A stretch of DNA of 64,000 nt from JAIRMO01 sp046533115 (GCF_046533115.1 NZ_JAJQRC010000006.1:1-64000); one strand, 5' to 3'; counted from the first letter of the stretch, positions 17,071 to 25,629 are shown. A program made the numbers and translations. Notes: a model not told the origin generated them from the sequence alone.

Positions 17071-18027
17071 TTAGTCCAAGACCGTCACCTTGTAGGCCCG
17101 GTATCGGGGGGCTTCGTCCCGTTTGCTCCGTTCCTCGTCCTCTTCGCAGAGGTATGTTACTTTCATCCCCACTTCCAGCTCATCAAAATCCTTATTGGTT
17201 AGAGTATCGTAATAAAAAAACACATTGTTTATTTTTTCGTCTTTAATAAATCCAAACCCGTCTTTAAGGCTGATTATGGTGGATATTTGACCGTCATCTT
17301 GAGGGGCTTCCGCCTCCTCTTTAAGCGGCAGCATATTCCCCATGCCTTCGGCGTAATTTTCCCGTCTGTCCCGTACAAATAACTCATCAATAATATCCGT
17401 CGAGGGCTGCCGGTCTATCCGTTCGTTCATCACAATGGGATACAGGACTTCTTCCAATAATTGGCGGGATGTCCGGGTTTCGGTGATGGTTCCGTTCTCA
17501 TTGTAATAACTATAGTCCCAACATATCAGCATGACCTGGGTACCCAGGGTATTGAGCTTTCTGACCAGGGGGACATAATCCCCGTCTCCGGCGACCAGGA
17601 CCAAGACATCGAACTGTTTATAGATGGCCAATTCGTAAGCTTCCAGGGCAAGCCAGACATCAATGCCCTTTTCCTGCCAGGTGTCATTTACGCCATACCG
17701 CAGGGGAAGATAATGGTTCACGATATTCTCCCGCATCAGGATATCCTCGAACACCCGTTCGCTTTGTACTTTTTCTCCCATTTCTTTTGCGGAACTGCGG
17801 CCTTTAAAATAATGGGCATCGATTATTTGACAATGACGGATATCTTCTATATGCAGGATCGACGCGATTTCATGACGGATAAAATCATGAAGACCTGAAA
17901 TACTTATCCGGGCCTTCCTGGTATGTTCGTATTTATAGTAGTTGCTGACCTTATAAAAATAATAACCATCATAAAATATACCAACCCGAACAATGTTGTT
18001 TTTTTGAGAATTCATATTAACGATCAA
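17071..18027 (-). CDS. NYN-domain nuclease fused to a cold-shock-like RNA-binding domain
   Basis: The N-terminal NYN/LabA (PIN-like) domain covers about residues 12-200. It has the opening acidic residue in RVGIFYDGYYFY, an invariant-type VLVLVAGDGDYVPLVRKL block and TQVMLICWDYS. The C-terminal part (about 245-318) reads as a cold-shock domain: GQISTIISLKDGFGFI, then NNVFFYYDTLTNKDFDELEVG and VTYLCEEDEE. Together they suggest an RNA-targeting endoribonuclease that uses the cold-shock barrel to bind RNA. The domain combination is described from the sequence; the substrate is unknown. It lies 29 bp downstream of the hemerythrin gene on the same strand. Confidence 0.82.
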   Translation of the reverse strand: MIVNMNSQKNNIVRVGIFYDGYYFYKVSNYYKYEHTRKARISISGLHDFIRHEIASILHIEDIRHCQIIDAHYFKGRSSAKEMGEKVQSERVFEDILMRENIVNHYLPLRYGVNDTWQEKGIDVWLALEAYELAIYKQFDVLVLVAGDGDYVPLVRKLNTLGTQVMLICWDYSYYNENGTITETRTSRQLLEEVLYPIVMNERIDRQPSTDIIDELFVRDRRENYAEGMGNMLPLKEEAEAPQDDGQISTIISLKDGFGFIKDEKINNVFFYYDTLTNKDFDELEVGMKVTYLCEEDEERSKRDEAPRYRAYKVTVLD

Positions 18028-18056
18028 ACCCCATACAGTTTATTACTTGAGCCGGT

Positions 18057-18470
18057 TTACGCTTTGTTGATCTGCGATTTCAGGTGGGCCGCCAGTTTGA
18101 GATCCTGGCCCTTGATATGGGTCACCAGCCAATCCCCGATCTTCGCCTGGACCTCGGAGATAAGCTCCTCCGACGCCCCCTTCATTATCATTTTAACCTT
18201 TAAATCCCGGACCGTGATCTTAAAATTTTCATGAAGCTTTTTATGATTCGGATAATCGGGATAATTGTACTTTAGCTGGACCTGCTCTTCGTCAAAAAAA
18301 TGTTTAATGGTATAGTCATTAAGAAAATTCAGGCTTTTCTCCAATTCCTGTATACCCTTTCCCAACCGGCAGGTTTCAATCAGGTCGTTTATAGCGGCAA
18401 ATAACTGTTTGTGCTGGGTATCTATCAGTTCATACCCGGTTTCCAGACTGCTGCTCCATTCATATTGCAT
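18057..18470 (-). CDS. Bacteriohemerythrin
   Basis: This single-domain hemerythrin has 137 residues. The full di-iron ligand set is present: H20, H57, E61, H76, H80, H118 and D123, in the H...HxxxE...HxxxH...HxxxxD pattern. It should bind oxygen reversibly. In an anaerobe this usually means sensing, storing or scavenging oxygen. It is probably cotranscribed with the downstream NYN-cold-shock gene. Confidence 0.94.
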   Translation of the reverse strand: MQYEWSSSLETGYELIDTQHKQLFAAINDLIETCRLGKGIQELEKSLNFLNDYTIKHFFDEEQVQLKYNYPDYPNHKKLHENFKITVRDLKVKMIMKGASEELISEVQAKIGDWLVTHIKGQDLKLAAHLKSQINKA

Positions 18471-18529
18471 GATTTTGCTCCTATCCTCATGATAAAAAGA
18501 CGCTCAAGCGAAAGACGGCCTCAAAATAC

Positions 18530-19084
18530 TTGTCCGACAGGACCGGAATTTTGAAACAACCGGTATCAGTATACTTGAAATTGGAACAAAACACAATAGA
18601 TTCATTCGAAACCCCGGGGAATGGGTTATGGGGCCTCCGATTTCAAAAGGGACCATACACATTGACATGTTTTTATCCGAAGTCTAAAATTACCTTTGTG
18701 GAAGCAAAGCGGAATGTACTGATAGTAACCGATGGTACCGAAGCAACCCGAAAGCTGGGGGAAAAAATCGCCAGGGAACTAAGGGGAAGCCGGGTGGTGA
18801 TAAAAAAAACCCCGGAACTTTCCGCTACCGACATTCTTCCGGCGGATGTTTATTTTTTCGGTTGTGAAAGTCCCCATCCTCCGTCCTTTACCTATCTTGA
18901 ACAGGTTTTGCTCCATATTAACCTGGTGGGAAGGCCCTGCGGGTTATTTTCCCCCCAATCCCCGGCGGCGGTACAGTACCTGGGCGCGCTAGTTCGGGAT
19001 TCGGAACTGGACCTTAGGGCCGAGCCCTTTTTGGGGGTAAAATCGGAAGATCTTGCGGCGTGGATACAAAAAACGATAAAATAG
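18530..19084 (+). CDS. Flavodoxin-like hypothetical protein
   Basis: From about residue 62 the sequence looks like a flavodoxin-type alpha/beta fold: NVLIVTDGTEATRKLGEKIA, then DVYFFGCESPHPPSFTYLEQ and GRPCGLFSPQS. The phosphate-loop-like segment (TDGTEAT) lacks the full SGTGNTE consensus, so FMN binding is unsure. The start is doubtful. TTG at 18530 gives 184 residues but has no clear ribosome-binding site. GTG at 18698 would leave only the flavodoxin-like part. It ends 13 bp before the apt ATG and is probably cotranscribed with apt. Confidence 0.55.
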   Translation: MSDRTGILKQPVSVYLKLEQNTIDSFETPGNGLWGLRFQKGPYTLTCFYPKSKITFVEAKRNVLIVTDGTEATRKLGEKIARELRGSRVVIKKTPELSATDILPADVYFFGCESPHPPSFTYLEQVLLHINLVGRPCGLFSPQSPAAVQYLGALVRDSELDLRAEPFLGVKSEDLAAWIQKTIK

Positions 19085-19097
19085 GGTGAGCAAAGGT

Positions 19098-19631
19098 ATG
19101 AAACAGGGTCTGGATCTCAATGATTATATCAGAAAAATACCCGATTTTCCTAAAAAAGGGGTTCTTTTTTATGATATTACCAGTATTTTAACCGAACCGA
19201 AGGCCTTTGGGTATTGTATTGATACGATGGCGGAAATTTACCGGGATAAACAGATCCATGCGGTGGCGGCCATAGAAGCCCGGGGCTTTTTGTTTGCCGC
19301 TCCCTTTGCGGTCCGCATGGGAATTCCCCTTATTCTTATCCGGAAAAAGGGAAAATTGCCGGGGAAAACCTTGTCCAAGAAGTATCAGCTTGAATACGCG
19401 GAAGCGGAAATTGAAATCCACCCCCACGATATTCCCCCGGGCAAGCGGCTACTCCTCACGGATGATCTTATCGCCACCGGAGGAACCCTCAATGCCGCCC
19501 GGGAGCTCCTCATCGCCGCCGGGGCGGAAATTCCCGAAATATTCGGCGTGGTGGGGCTGCCCTTTCTCCATTATGAAAAAAATCTGGGGAATATTCCGGT
19601 CCGCACCCTCATCGAATATCATTCAGAATAG
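19098..19631 (+). CDS. apt: Adenine phosphoribosyltransferase
   Basis: The enzyme converts adenine and PRPP to AMP in purine salvage. The PRPP-binding motif LLLTDDLIATGGT is near residue 120, and the N-terminal IRKIPDFPKKGVLFYDIT is the usual Apt opening. IEARGFLFAAPFA and RKKGKLPG are also conserved. The ATG at 19098 has GGTGAG 7 bases upstream; GTG at 19086 adds four residues. Together with deoD near 62.5 kb it indicates active nucleoside and base salvage. Confidence 0.94.
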   Translation: MKQGLDLNDYIRKIPDFPKKGVLFYDITSILTEPKAFGYCIDTMAEIYRDKQIHAVAAIEARGFLFAAPFAVRMGIPLILIRKKGKLPGKTLSKKYQLEYAEAEIEIHPHDIPPGKRLLLTDDLIATGGTLNAARELLIAAGAEIPEIFGVVGLPFLHYEKNLGNIPVRTLIEYHSE

Positions 19632-19692
19632 CCGTGCCTATCCCTTGGAGTGAACAGGGGTAGGTGCGTTTTGATCCGGCTTGACATTTCTA

Positions 19693-19721
19693 TTGACATT
19701 TTTAGGTAGAAATGATAGCAT
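19693..19721 (+). promoter_or_regulatory. Promoter upstream of tRNA-Gln
   Basis: TTGACA (19693-19698), a 17-bp spacer and TAGCAT (19716-19721) form a good sigma-70 promoter. The predicted start is about 50 bases before the tRNA. A second TTGACA lies 12 bp upstream. Confidence 0.5.
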
Positions 19722-19776
19722 TTTAGCCCTAAGGCTGTTTCAAAACCCACCTGAGTCTTGAAACGGGCGCAATTAT

Positions 19777-19847
19777 TCCCCGGTTGTGTAATGGTAGCAC
19801 GGCAGACTCTGGATCTGCTTGTGGGGGTTCGAATCCTCCCTGGGGAA
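19777..19847 (+). tRNA. tRNA-Gln (anticodon CTG)
   Basis: The acceptor stem TCCCCGG pairs with CTGGGGA (19840-19846), and A19847 is the discriminator. The anticodon stem GCAGA/TCTGC encloses loop CTCTGGA, giving anticodon CTG for the codon CAG. The T-arm is GGGGG-TTCGAAT-CCTCC. CCA is not encoded. Remains of a phage-like element begin directly after it. Confidence 0.93.
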
Positions 19848-19881
19848 ATTGCTAAGTCCTTCAAAGAATGAACAGATAAGC

Positions 19882-19980
19882 ATGGAAAATCTGCAAAAGC
19901 TCTGCCAGTTTTTTAATTGCCAGTTTTCAGACATAGTGGAGTATATCCCCAATGTAAAAGACAGCGGGGAGGAGATATAG
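19882..19980 (+). pseudogene. C-terminal remnant of an Xre-family repressor
   Basis: The 32-residue reading frame MENLQKLCQFFNCQFSDIVE, continuing YIPNVKD, matches the C-terminal end of small Cro/CI-type regulators, which usually close with a TLEKLCxxLxCxPGDLLEY-like pattern. The DNA-binding N-terminal part is absent; the frame stays open into the end of tRNA-Gln. The simplest reading is an element that entered at the tRNA 3' end and lost its first part. It ends 4 bp before the nuclease gene. Confidence 0.6.
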
Positions 19981-19984
19981 CCCC

Positions 19985-20440
19985 GTGGCCGACATTGACG
20001 CCATAAAACAGGCATACCCAGAAGCGGCCCTGCTGGTTGATCTGGCGCGTAATGTCTGGAACGGCCATAGTCCTACCGTAAAGATAGAATTTGCTGTATC
20101 GGACAGGCTCAAGGCGGAATTTCTGAACCTGACAGGGAAGGCCATTCAGGCGGTTTTTATTACCGACAGCGGCGCGCGGCATATAAAAAAGCAGCATGGA
20201 CAAGGGGAGGCCCTCCGGGGTCAGGTGGATATAGCCCCGGACGACTTCGCCCTCATCCCCCTGGTCCTCAATGAATTTGACACGGCGGAACATACCGGAG
20301 AGGATAATCGGGGCAACAAAAAGATTTTATTTACCAAGAAAATCAGCGGAACGGTTTATCTGGCGACGATTGAACGGGGACCATCCAAAATGGAGATACG
20401 GACTTTTTGGAAAATGCACGAACCGGGTGCCTCATGCTGA
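19985..20440 (+). CDS. Phage-type PBECR-like nuclease domain protein
   Basis: The 151-residue protein resembles the phage Barnase-EndoU-ColicinE5/D-RelE-like (PBECR) nuclease domains seen at the ends of phage head-morphogenesis proteins and in toxins. ITDSGARHIKKQHG, then IAPDDFALIPLVLNEFD and GTVYLATIERGPSKMEIRTF are the matching stretches; His residues in RHIKKQH are candidate catalytic groups. The start is probably GTG at 19985, though ribosome-binding evidence is weak. It could be the free-standing remainder of a larger phage protein, or a toxin paired with the Xre remnant. Assignment rests on remembered family patterns. Confidence 0.6.
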   Translation: MADIDAIKQAYPEAALLVDLARNVWNGHSPTVKIEFAVSDRLKAEFLNLTGKAIQAVFITDSGARHIKKQHGQGEALRGQVDIAPDDFALIPLVLNEFDTAEHTGEDNRGNKKILFTKKISGTVYLATIERGPSKMEIRTFWKMHEPGASC

Positions 20441-20870
20441 CCGTTTCCGGTCCCCTTGAGCCAACGTCCGAAACGACCCCGGGCGGCAATTTAAATATAC
20501 CGCTAATTACCGAATTTTACAAGAACAATTTGAAACTCCGAGCCATACCTGGCAAGGCAGGAATGTCCGGGGCGCTTCCGCCATTTTTATGGGCAGTGGA
20601 AGGCCAAAGAACAGTTTGCAAGTTTGCAGTTTCCTAGGGAGATGCAAACTACGCAAATTTCCCAGATGGGGGGAAGCGCCTCGTACAAGGCCGCTAGAGC
20701 CGTTTCCGGGAGGTTAAGAGGAACCGGCAAGGATGTCTTTTGAGAAAAAAACGGCGTTTCATCGAAAAAGGACAGATGCAATGTTTGCCAGCCTGGGGCT
20801 TCCTCTCCCTGAATATGTCGACCTTTCCGACCAGGGCAAGCTGAAGCCCCGCCAGCCGGTTACTCAGTAA
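20441..20870 (+). pseudogene. Decayed phage-like coding remnants
   Basis: Several short frames with coding-like composition follow the nuclease gene but none matches a full protein. One (20642-20743) gives MQTTQISQMGGSASYKAARA, ending LRGTGKDVF. A second (20733-20870) overlaps it and gives MSFEKKTAFHRKRTDAMFAS, then LGLPLPEYVDLSDQGKLKP. A third frame near 20490-20640 reads ILQEQFETPSHTWQG. Changing frames and short lengths suggest frameshifted, deleted phage genes. I do not recognise a family. Confidence 0.4.
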
Positions 20871-21180
20871 CCCGCCCCTCTGGGGCCGTCCCGGACCATG
20901 CCGGGAAAATGCGCCCTATCATCTTGCCGATATCAGCAAAATGATCAGGGCAGCATAGGCGAAGCGGGGCATTGCCCGCCCTTCAAGACTGATAAGCCCT
21001 CCCCCGTAATGTACGCAATTTTGATCCGGCCAGGGTAAAACCGTTATAGGCCCATCTATGTGCGTCCAAGGGGCTTTTGGGGAATCATTCCTGTGACAAA
21101 TACTTTAACGGTAAAATTACTGACCTGGGGACAATGGTAGGAAAACATCCGTGTTTTTCGGTGCGTGGATATCAGGGCAC
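20871..21180. other. Non-coding stretch
   Basis: This stretch lies between the phage-like remnants and the terminator of the recR operon. No gene, RNA or clear repeat was recognised in it. Confidence 0.5.
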
Positions 21181-21219
21181 AAAAAGGCCCCCTTATCCTG
21201 GGAGGGAATCCTGGGGGCC
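21181..21219 (-). terminator. Candidate terminator of the dnaX-ybaB-recR operon
   Basis: Read on the minus strand, GGCCCCC (21219-21213) pairs with GGGGGCC (21192-21186) and is followed by TTTTT. It lies about 180 bases after the recR stop. A weaker GCAA/TTGC hairpin with a T-run lies nearer, at about 21320-21335. Confidence 0.5.
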
Positions 21220-21400
21220 AAATAATCCGGCCGTTCACCCGGATTATACAGGGTCGAATAAACGCCCTAATGTAGATGTTGGCTACTCTTTAATTGTGGC
21301 ATACCTGATAGAAAAAAGCAAGGCCTTTTGCGGAAAAATCGCCTTTTTTAAGCTTTTTTTAGCTTTCTTTCAAAAATTTGTTTTAACTCGACCCAAACGG

Positions 21401-22018
21401 TTATGGCAGCTTAATCCTATCCCGAAAGCTCCGGGACAGGGTGAGCCGGTCGGCGTATTCCAAATCCCCCCCGACGGGGAGGCCCGAGGCGAGGCGGGTA
21501 ATTTGGACGCCGGTGTCTTTGAGGAGTCTTTGCAGGTAGAGGGCCGTGGTATCCCCCTCCACCGTGGGGTTCATCGCGAGGATCACCTCCCGGATCCCCT
21601 CCCGGCGGACCCGGCTGAGCAGTTGGCCGATGGTAAGGTCCTCGGGACTAACCCCCTCCAGAGGGGCAATGAGGCCCCCGAGAACGTGAAAGCGGCCCCG
21701 GAATTCCCGGGATTCGTCAATAACCCGCACATCCTGGGCCCGTTCCACCACACAGAGGACCGCACCATCCCGGCCGGGATCAAGACAGATGGGACAGGGA
21801 TCGCTTTCGGTAAAACTTCCACAGCGGGAACACCGTTTGATCGAGGAATGTAGGGCCAAAAGCTGGTCCGCCAGGGTATGGGCGTAGCTGGGGTCCGTGT
21901 CCAGGATATGATAGGTGAGCCGGCCGGCGGTTTTTTTTCCGATCCCCGGTAATTTGGCCAGCAGCGCCGACAACTTATCCAGGGCATTGGGGCCTTTGGG
22001 GGCCTGAGGGGGATTCAT
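21401..22018 (-). CDS. recR: Recombination mediator RecR
   Basis: RecR acts with RecO (and RecF) to load RecA on gapped DNA. The 205-residue protein has the helix-hairpin-helix region near LAKLPGIGKKTAGRLTYHIL. A C4 zinc finger CSRCGSFTESDPCPIC follows, and then the Toprim domain begins LCVVERAQDVRVIDESREF. The family's conserved MNPTVEGDTTALYL is also present. It overlaps ybaB by 4 bp, so the two are translationally coupled. The dnaX-ybaB-recR order is widespread in bacteria. Confidence 0.96.
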   Translation of the reverse strand: MNPPQAPKGPNALDKLSALLAKLPGIGKKTAGRLTYHILDTDPSYAHTLADQLLALHSSIKRCSRCGSFTESDPCPICLDPGRDGAVLCVVERAQDVRVIDESREFRGRFHVLGGLIAPLEGVSPEDLTIGQLLSRVRREGIREVILAMNPTVEGDTTALYLQRLLKDTGVQITRLASGLPVGGDLEYADRLTLSRSFRDRIKLP

Positions 22019-22347
22019 GTAAGCCCCGGAAATCCGGGGAAACCTGGCATCCCCATGCCTCCGGCCAGGGCGCCCATTTCCGCGTTAACCGCTTCTTTAA
22101 TCTTCTCCATGGCAGCGGTAAAGGCCGCGATAATCAGGTCCTGGAGCATCTCCACATCCTCGGGATCCACCGCTTCCGGGGCGATCCGTATGGCCAAAAG
22201 CTCCAAACGGCCGTTCAGATTCACCTCCACCATTCCGCCCCCTGCGGACCCGGTGGCCGTAATGGTTCCCAGCCGTTCCTGCAAGGAACCCATCTGTTCC
22301 TGAAGCTTCTGGGCATTTTTTAACAGATCAAAGGGATTTATATTCAT
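22015..22347 (-). CDS. YbaB/EbfC-family nucleoid-associated protein
   Basis: This small DNA-binding protein has 110 residues. MNINPFDLLKNAQKLQEQMG and VEVNLNGRLELLAIRIAPEAV match the family; in Borrelia the homologue is EbfC. The C-terminal tail is Gly/Met/Pro-rich (GGMGMPGFPGFPG). It overlaps dnaX by 4 bp upstream and recR by 4 bp downstream, consistent with a three-gene operon. Confidence 0.94.
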   Translation of the reverse strand: MNINPFDLLKNAQKLQEQMGSLQERLGTITATGSAGGGMVEVNLNGRLELLAIRIAPEAVDPEDVEMLQDLIIAAFTAAMEKIKEAVNAEMGALAGGMGMPGFPGFPGLT

Positions 22348-24185
22348 GGCAAACTCCCATCTTTTTTAACCACGGTTCCCCGGAACACGCGGCAGACTAG
22401 TTCCACCTGGGGGGAAACGGCCGGGGATTCTTCGGGGAGGGCTTCCCCGGGATGATTCCCCACCACCACCTCGAAGGGCAGCGGACGGCCCCGTATCCGG
22501 ACCAGGGCTTCCTGGATAAGGGCCGCGTCTTTTTTCAGCAGTTCCACCCCCAGGGAATCCCGGACCGGAATGATAAGTTTATCCCCGGACCATTCCCAGG
22601 GCAGGGATCTCTCCAGCCCCGAGGCGAGCACCCCCCGGTTCAATTTAAAGCCGCTGATGAGGGCCGCCTTTAACCGGGCGGCTTCGTCCCCTTCAAACAC
22701 TGCCTCCGGCGGGGGGGGCGGCTCCCCTGCTTCGACCGGAGGCTCCCTGGCTTCAGTCGAAGGGTCCTTGGCTTCAGTTGGGGGCTCCCCGGACGGAGGC
22801 TTTCCGGTCCCGGGGGGGTCCCCGAAAAAAGGGTCCCCTTCTTCCGGGGAGGCTCCCGCACCGGCGCTTTCCCGGGCGGCCATATACTGCTTAAAGCCTT
22901 CGGAAAAGGCCCCCCGTTGATCCGCCCCAGGGTTATCCCCGGACCCGTGCCGGTCCAGGGTGGTTTCAGCCGGGGCCGGTATCCGCCCCGGCCCGGCTAA
23001 AGGGCGGGCTATCCCTCCTTTCCCCGCGGGATCTTCCCGGTTCCCCCCCAGGACTTCCCGCGCCCCGGCTACGGCCGCCCGGAGTTCCTGGGGAGAAACC
23101 CACTGGGTAAGCCAGCAAAGTTTTGCGACCGCGGTTTCAAGCTCAAACCGGGGGGAAACCGAATACCGCACATCCCGGTAGAGGTCCAGCAGTATCGAAA
23201 GGGCCCGTTCCAGGTGGATCGAATCCAGGGCCTGGAGTACCGAAGCGGAAAAACGCTCCGGATTATACCCCAACACCGATTCCCGGGTTACCCCATTTTT
23301 TAACAGCAGCAGGCTCCGGTAATAACCGGCCATATCGATCACAAACTGCTCCACCGCCACCCCCGCGTCAAGACGTCCGTCAATTATAGCGAAGGCCTGG
23401 GAGTTATCCCCGGCCGCACAGGCTTCCGCCAGGGTGTTCAGGGTGTCCAGGCCTACCAGGCCCAGCTTCTCCTGGATCAGGGCGGCCCGGATAAACCCGT
23501 CGGAAAAGGAGGCGACCTGATCAAAGATCGTATAGGCGTCCCGGAGGCTCCCGGTGGATTCCTTGGCTATCCAGAACAGGGCCTCATCTTCGGCCTCGAT
23601 CTGCATCTCGCCGCAGGTGTTTTTGAGGATGCCCTGGATGGTATCCAGGGGGATGAGCCGGAAATTGAACTGCTGGCACCGGCTCTTAATCGTGGCCGGT
23701 ACCTTGTGGAGTTCGGTGGTGGCAAAGATAAAAATAATATACGGGGGGGGCTCCTCAATGGTTTTAAGCAGGGCGTTAAAGGCGCTGTTGGAAAGCATGT
23801 GGACTTCATCAATAATATACACTTTATACCGCCCCGAATTGGGGGGAAAGAGGACCTCGTCCTTTATCTGCCGGACATCATTGACCCCGGTATTGGAAGC
23901 CCCGTCGATTTCGATGATATCCATGCTGGCCCCCCGGCTGATCTCCACACAGTTGGAGCATACGCCGCAGGGGGTTGCGGTGGGGCCCTTTTCACAATTC
24001 AGGGAACGGGCCAGAATCCGGGCGGCGCTGGTTTTTCCGCAGCCCCGGGGCCCGGAAAAAAGATACGCATGGGCTATCCTGCCGGTTTCGATGGAATTCT
24101 TCAGGGTAGCCACCACAAAATCCTGGCCGGCCAGTTCATCAAACGTTTTCGGACGCCGTCTGGTCGCGGTTACTTCGTATGCCAT
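22344..24185 (-). CDS. dnaX: DNA polymerase III subunits gamma/tau
   Basis: This is the clamp-loader ATPase subunit. Walker A is GPRGCGKT, the zinc site uses Cys residues in SLNCEKGPTATPCGVCSNC, and Walker B is VYIIDEVHML. Sensor 1 lies in IFATTELHKVP. After about residue 400 comes a low-complexity linker with repeated Glu-Pro-Pro units (GEPPTEAKDPSTEAREPP), then a tau-like C-terminal domain. MAYEVTAT is the normal start; the frame stays open upstream only because it crosses the SRP RNA gene. It gives about 613 residues. A T-run in the linker region might allow frameshifting to gamma, but the signal is weak. Confidence 0.94.
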   Translation of the reverse strand: MAYEVTATRRRPKTFDELAGQDFVVATLKNSIETGRIAHAYLFSGPRGCGKTSAARILARSLNCEKGPTATPCGVCSNCVEISRGASMDIIEIDGASNTGVNDVRQIKDEVLFPPNSGRYKVYIIDEVHMLSNSAFNALLKTIEEPPPYIIFIFATTELHKVPATIKSRCQQFNFRLIPLDTIQGILKNTCGEMQIEAEDEALFWIAKESTGSLRDAYTIFDQVASFSDGFIRAALIQEKLGLVGLDTLNTLAEACAAGDNSQAFAIIDGRLDAGVAVEQFVIDMAGYYRSLLLLKNGVTRESVLGYNPERFSASVLQALDSIHLERALSILLDLYRDVRYSVSPRFELETAVAKLCWLTQWVSPQELRAAVAGAREVLGGNREDPAGKGGIARPLAGPGRIPAPAETTLDRHGSGDNPGADQRGAFSEGFKQYMAARESAGAGASPEEGDPFFGDPPGTGKPPSGEPPTEAKDPSTEAREPPVEAGEPPPPPEAVFEGDEAARLKAALISGFKLNRGVLASGLERSLPWEWSGDKLIIPVRDSLGVELLKKDAALIQEALVRIRGRPLPFEVVVGNHPGEALPEESPAVSPQVELVCRVFRGTVVKKDGSLP

Positions 24186-24220
24186 AGGCTTAGTATAACC
24201 GGAACGGGGGATAAAAAAAA

Positions 24221-24328
24221 CCCCGCAGCCAGGGAGGCCACGGCGCCATACACCATCGCTTGCCGCTGCTTCCTTCCGGACCTGACGGGGTTGGGCGCGG
24301 TCTACTCGCATGGTTCCTGACTGCGGGG
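24221..24328 (-). ncRNA. ffs: Signal recognition particle RNA (4.5S type)
   Basis: On the minus strand the conserved domain IV hairpin reads GTCAGGTCCGGAAGGAAGCA, followed by GCGGCAAGCG. CTGCGGGG-type ends (24328-24321) pair with CCCCGCAG (24228-24221) to close a rod-like molecule of about 108 nucleotides. A run of eight T residues (24220-24213) follows and should terminate transcription. It lies directly upstream of dnaX, as in many bacteria. Confidence 0.94.
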
Positions 24329-24334
24329 ATCTTC

Positions 24335-24363
24335 ATCATACCAGTTTTAAAAGGTTTTGGGAA
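24335..24363 (-). promoter_or_regulatory. Promoter of the SRP RNA gene
   Basis: On the minus strand a weak TTCCCA (24363-24358) is 17 bp from TATGAT (24340-24335), which lies 7 bases before the start of the RNA. The -35 region falls inside the 3' end of the upstream editing-protein gene. Confidence 0.4.
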
Positions 24364-25561
24364 GGGCTGCGAGGAAACGTTCCAGCTCTTGGCGGCCGGG
24401 GAAGGCCCCCTGAAAAAAGGACGGGCCGCCGCCGCCGTGTCCTCCCTGGGCCTCCATGGGGTCCTTTAAAATAGAAGGAAGATGGGCCTTTTTGTCGGAA
24501 CAAAAGGCGGCGAATTTGAACTCCCCCTCCGAAGCCAGGACGATGAGGGCCCCGGTGAGCTTTTGGGCAGCCCGGCCTATGGCGAGGACCTCGTCCATTC
24601 CCGCCTCGGGGAAGGACGCGGACAAGAGGATGCCCCTGCCCGGGGAATCCCCCTCCCCTACCAACAGTCCGGCGTTTTTGAGCAGCGCCGCCGCCTTGAC
24701 CGCCGCGTTTTCCTCTTCCAGGGTCTTGAGCCTCCGCTCAAGCTCTTTCATCCGGTCCAGCAGGGCCAACACCCCGGGCCCGGTCTCGGCCACCGGAACC
24801 TTGAGGGCCCGGGAGGCTATGTCCCCATTTTTCCTGAGCAGGCGGCTGTCCCGCAGGACCCGGCGGCCGGCGATAAAGGAGATCCGGGTTTTACCTTTGT
24901 ACTTCTCCGCCCCCAGGATCCGCAGTATGCCGATGGGTCCGGTAGAAGCCAGGTGGGTACCGCAGCAGGGGGAAAAATCATTCCCCCGGATCTCCACCAC
25001 CCGGATTATCTCCTCGCCCTGGGGGGGGACCTTGCGGAGGGGGAAATCCCCCAGGTTTTCCGGGGGACAGAGGTGGATCACCACCGGGGCGTCCGCCTCC
25101 ACCGCGTCCTGGACCGCCTCTTCCACGGCGATGATGGTTTCCTCCGGGAAGGCGGGGGCGTCCACGTCAATGGTACAGACCTCGTCCCCCAGGTGCATGG
25201 AAACCGTGGGGAACCCGGTTAAGCGCAGGATGGTTCCCGAGAGCAGGTGCTGGGCGGTATGATGGACGGTAAAATCCCGGCGGCGGATGGTGTCCAGTAC
25301 CAGTTCCCCGGGTCCGGGCCGCAGCGTAGCCCCCTCCCCGGGGGAAACGATATGGAGGATCTCCTCCCCCTCCTCCTGCACATCCAGGAGGGGAACGCCA
25401 TTGATCGTGCCCCGGTCGGCGCTCTGGCCTCCTCCCTCGGGGTAAAAAATGGTTTTGTCCAAAATAAGGGCGGTCTTATCCTGCCAGGGTCTTAGTTCCA
25501 GTATCTCGGCCTGAAGGGGGTCGGCGCCTGGATGCTCATAATAGGCTCGTTCGGTTTTCAT
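24347..25561 (-). CDS. Alanyl-tRNA editing protein, AlaX-like with DHHA1 domain
   Basis: The protein is a free-standing relative of the AlaRS editing domain and should hydrolyse mischarged Ser- or Gly-tRNA(Ala). The N-terminal barrel has FYPEGGGQSADRG. The zinc-binding catalytic motifs are HTAQH (H101, H105) and CCGTH (C199 and H203). A coiled coil (LLDRMKELERRLKTLEEENA) links to a C-terminal DHHA1-like domain ending in GGHGGGGPSFFQGAF. The length of 404 residues is typical of the long AlaX type that keeps the DHHA1 domain. Confidence 0.92.
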   Translation of the reverse strand: MKTERAYYEHPGADPLQAEILELRPWQDKTALILDKTIFYPEGGGQSADRGTINGVPLLDVQEEGEEILHIVSPGEGATLRPGPGELVLDTIRRRDFTVHHTAQHLLSGTILRLTGFPTVSMHLGDEVCTIDVDAPAFPEETIIAVEEAVQDAVEADAPVVIHLCPPENLGDFPLRKVPPQGEEIIRVVEIRGNDFSPCCGTHLASTGPIGILRILGAEKYKGKTRISFIAGRRVLRDSRLLRKNGDIASRALKVPVAETGPGVLALLDRMKELERRLKTLEEENAAVKAAALLKNAGLLVGEGDSPGRGILLSASFPEAGMDEVLAIGRAAQKLTGALIVLASEGEFKFAAFCSDKKAHLPSILKDPMEAQGGHGGGGPSFFQGAFPGRQELERFLAALPKTF

Positions 25562-25629
25562 GGGATTAGTATTACGATTACCAGGGGCAAAGTAAAGGGG
25601 CTTAAAGAGAATTCGACCACAGCTCTGTT

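Noticed and set aside
20407..20637. Open frame of 76 residues after the nuclease gene
   Set aside because: It overlaps the end of the nuclease frame and has no ribosome-binding site; better read as part of the decayed region.
22790..22860. Possible slippery run for gamma production in dnaX
   Set aside because: The coding strand has only six T residues (CCTTTTTTCGG), no A-rich slippery heptamer and no clear stimulating stem, so programmed frameshifting is not supported.
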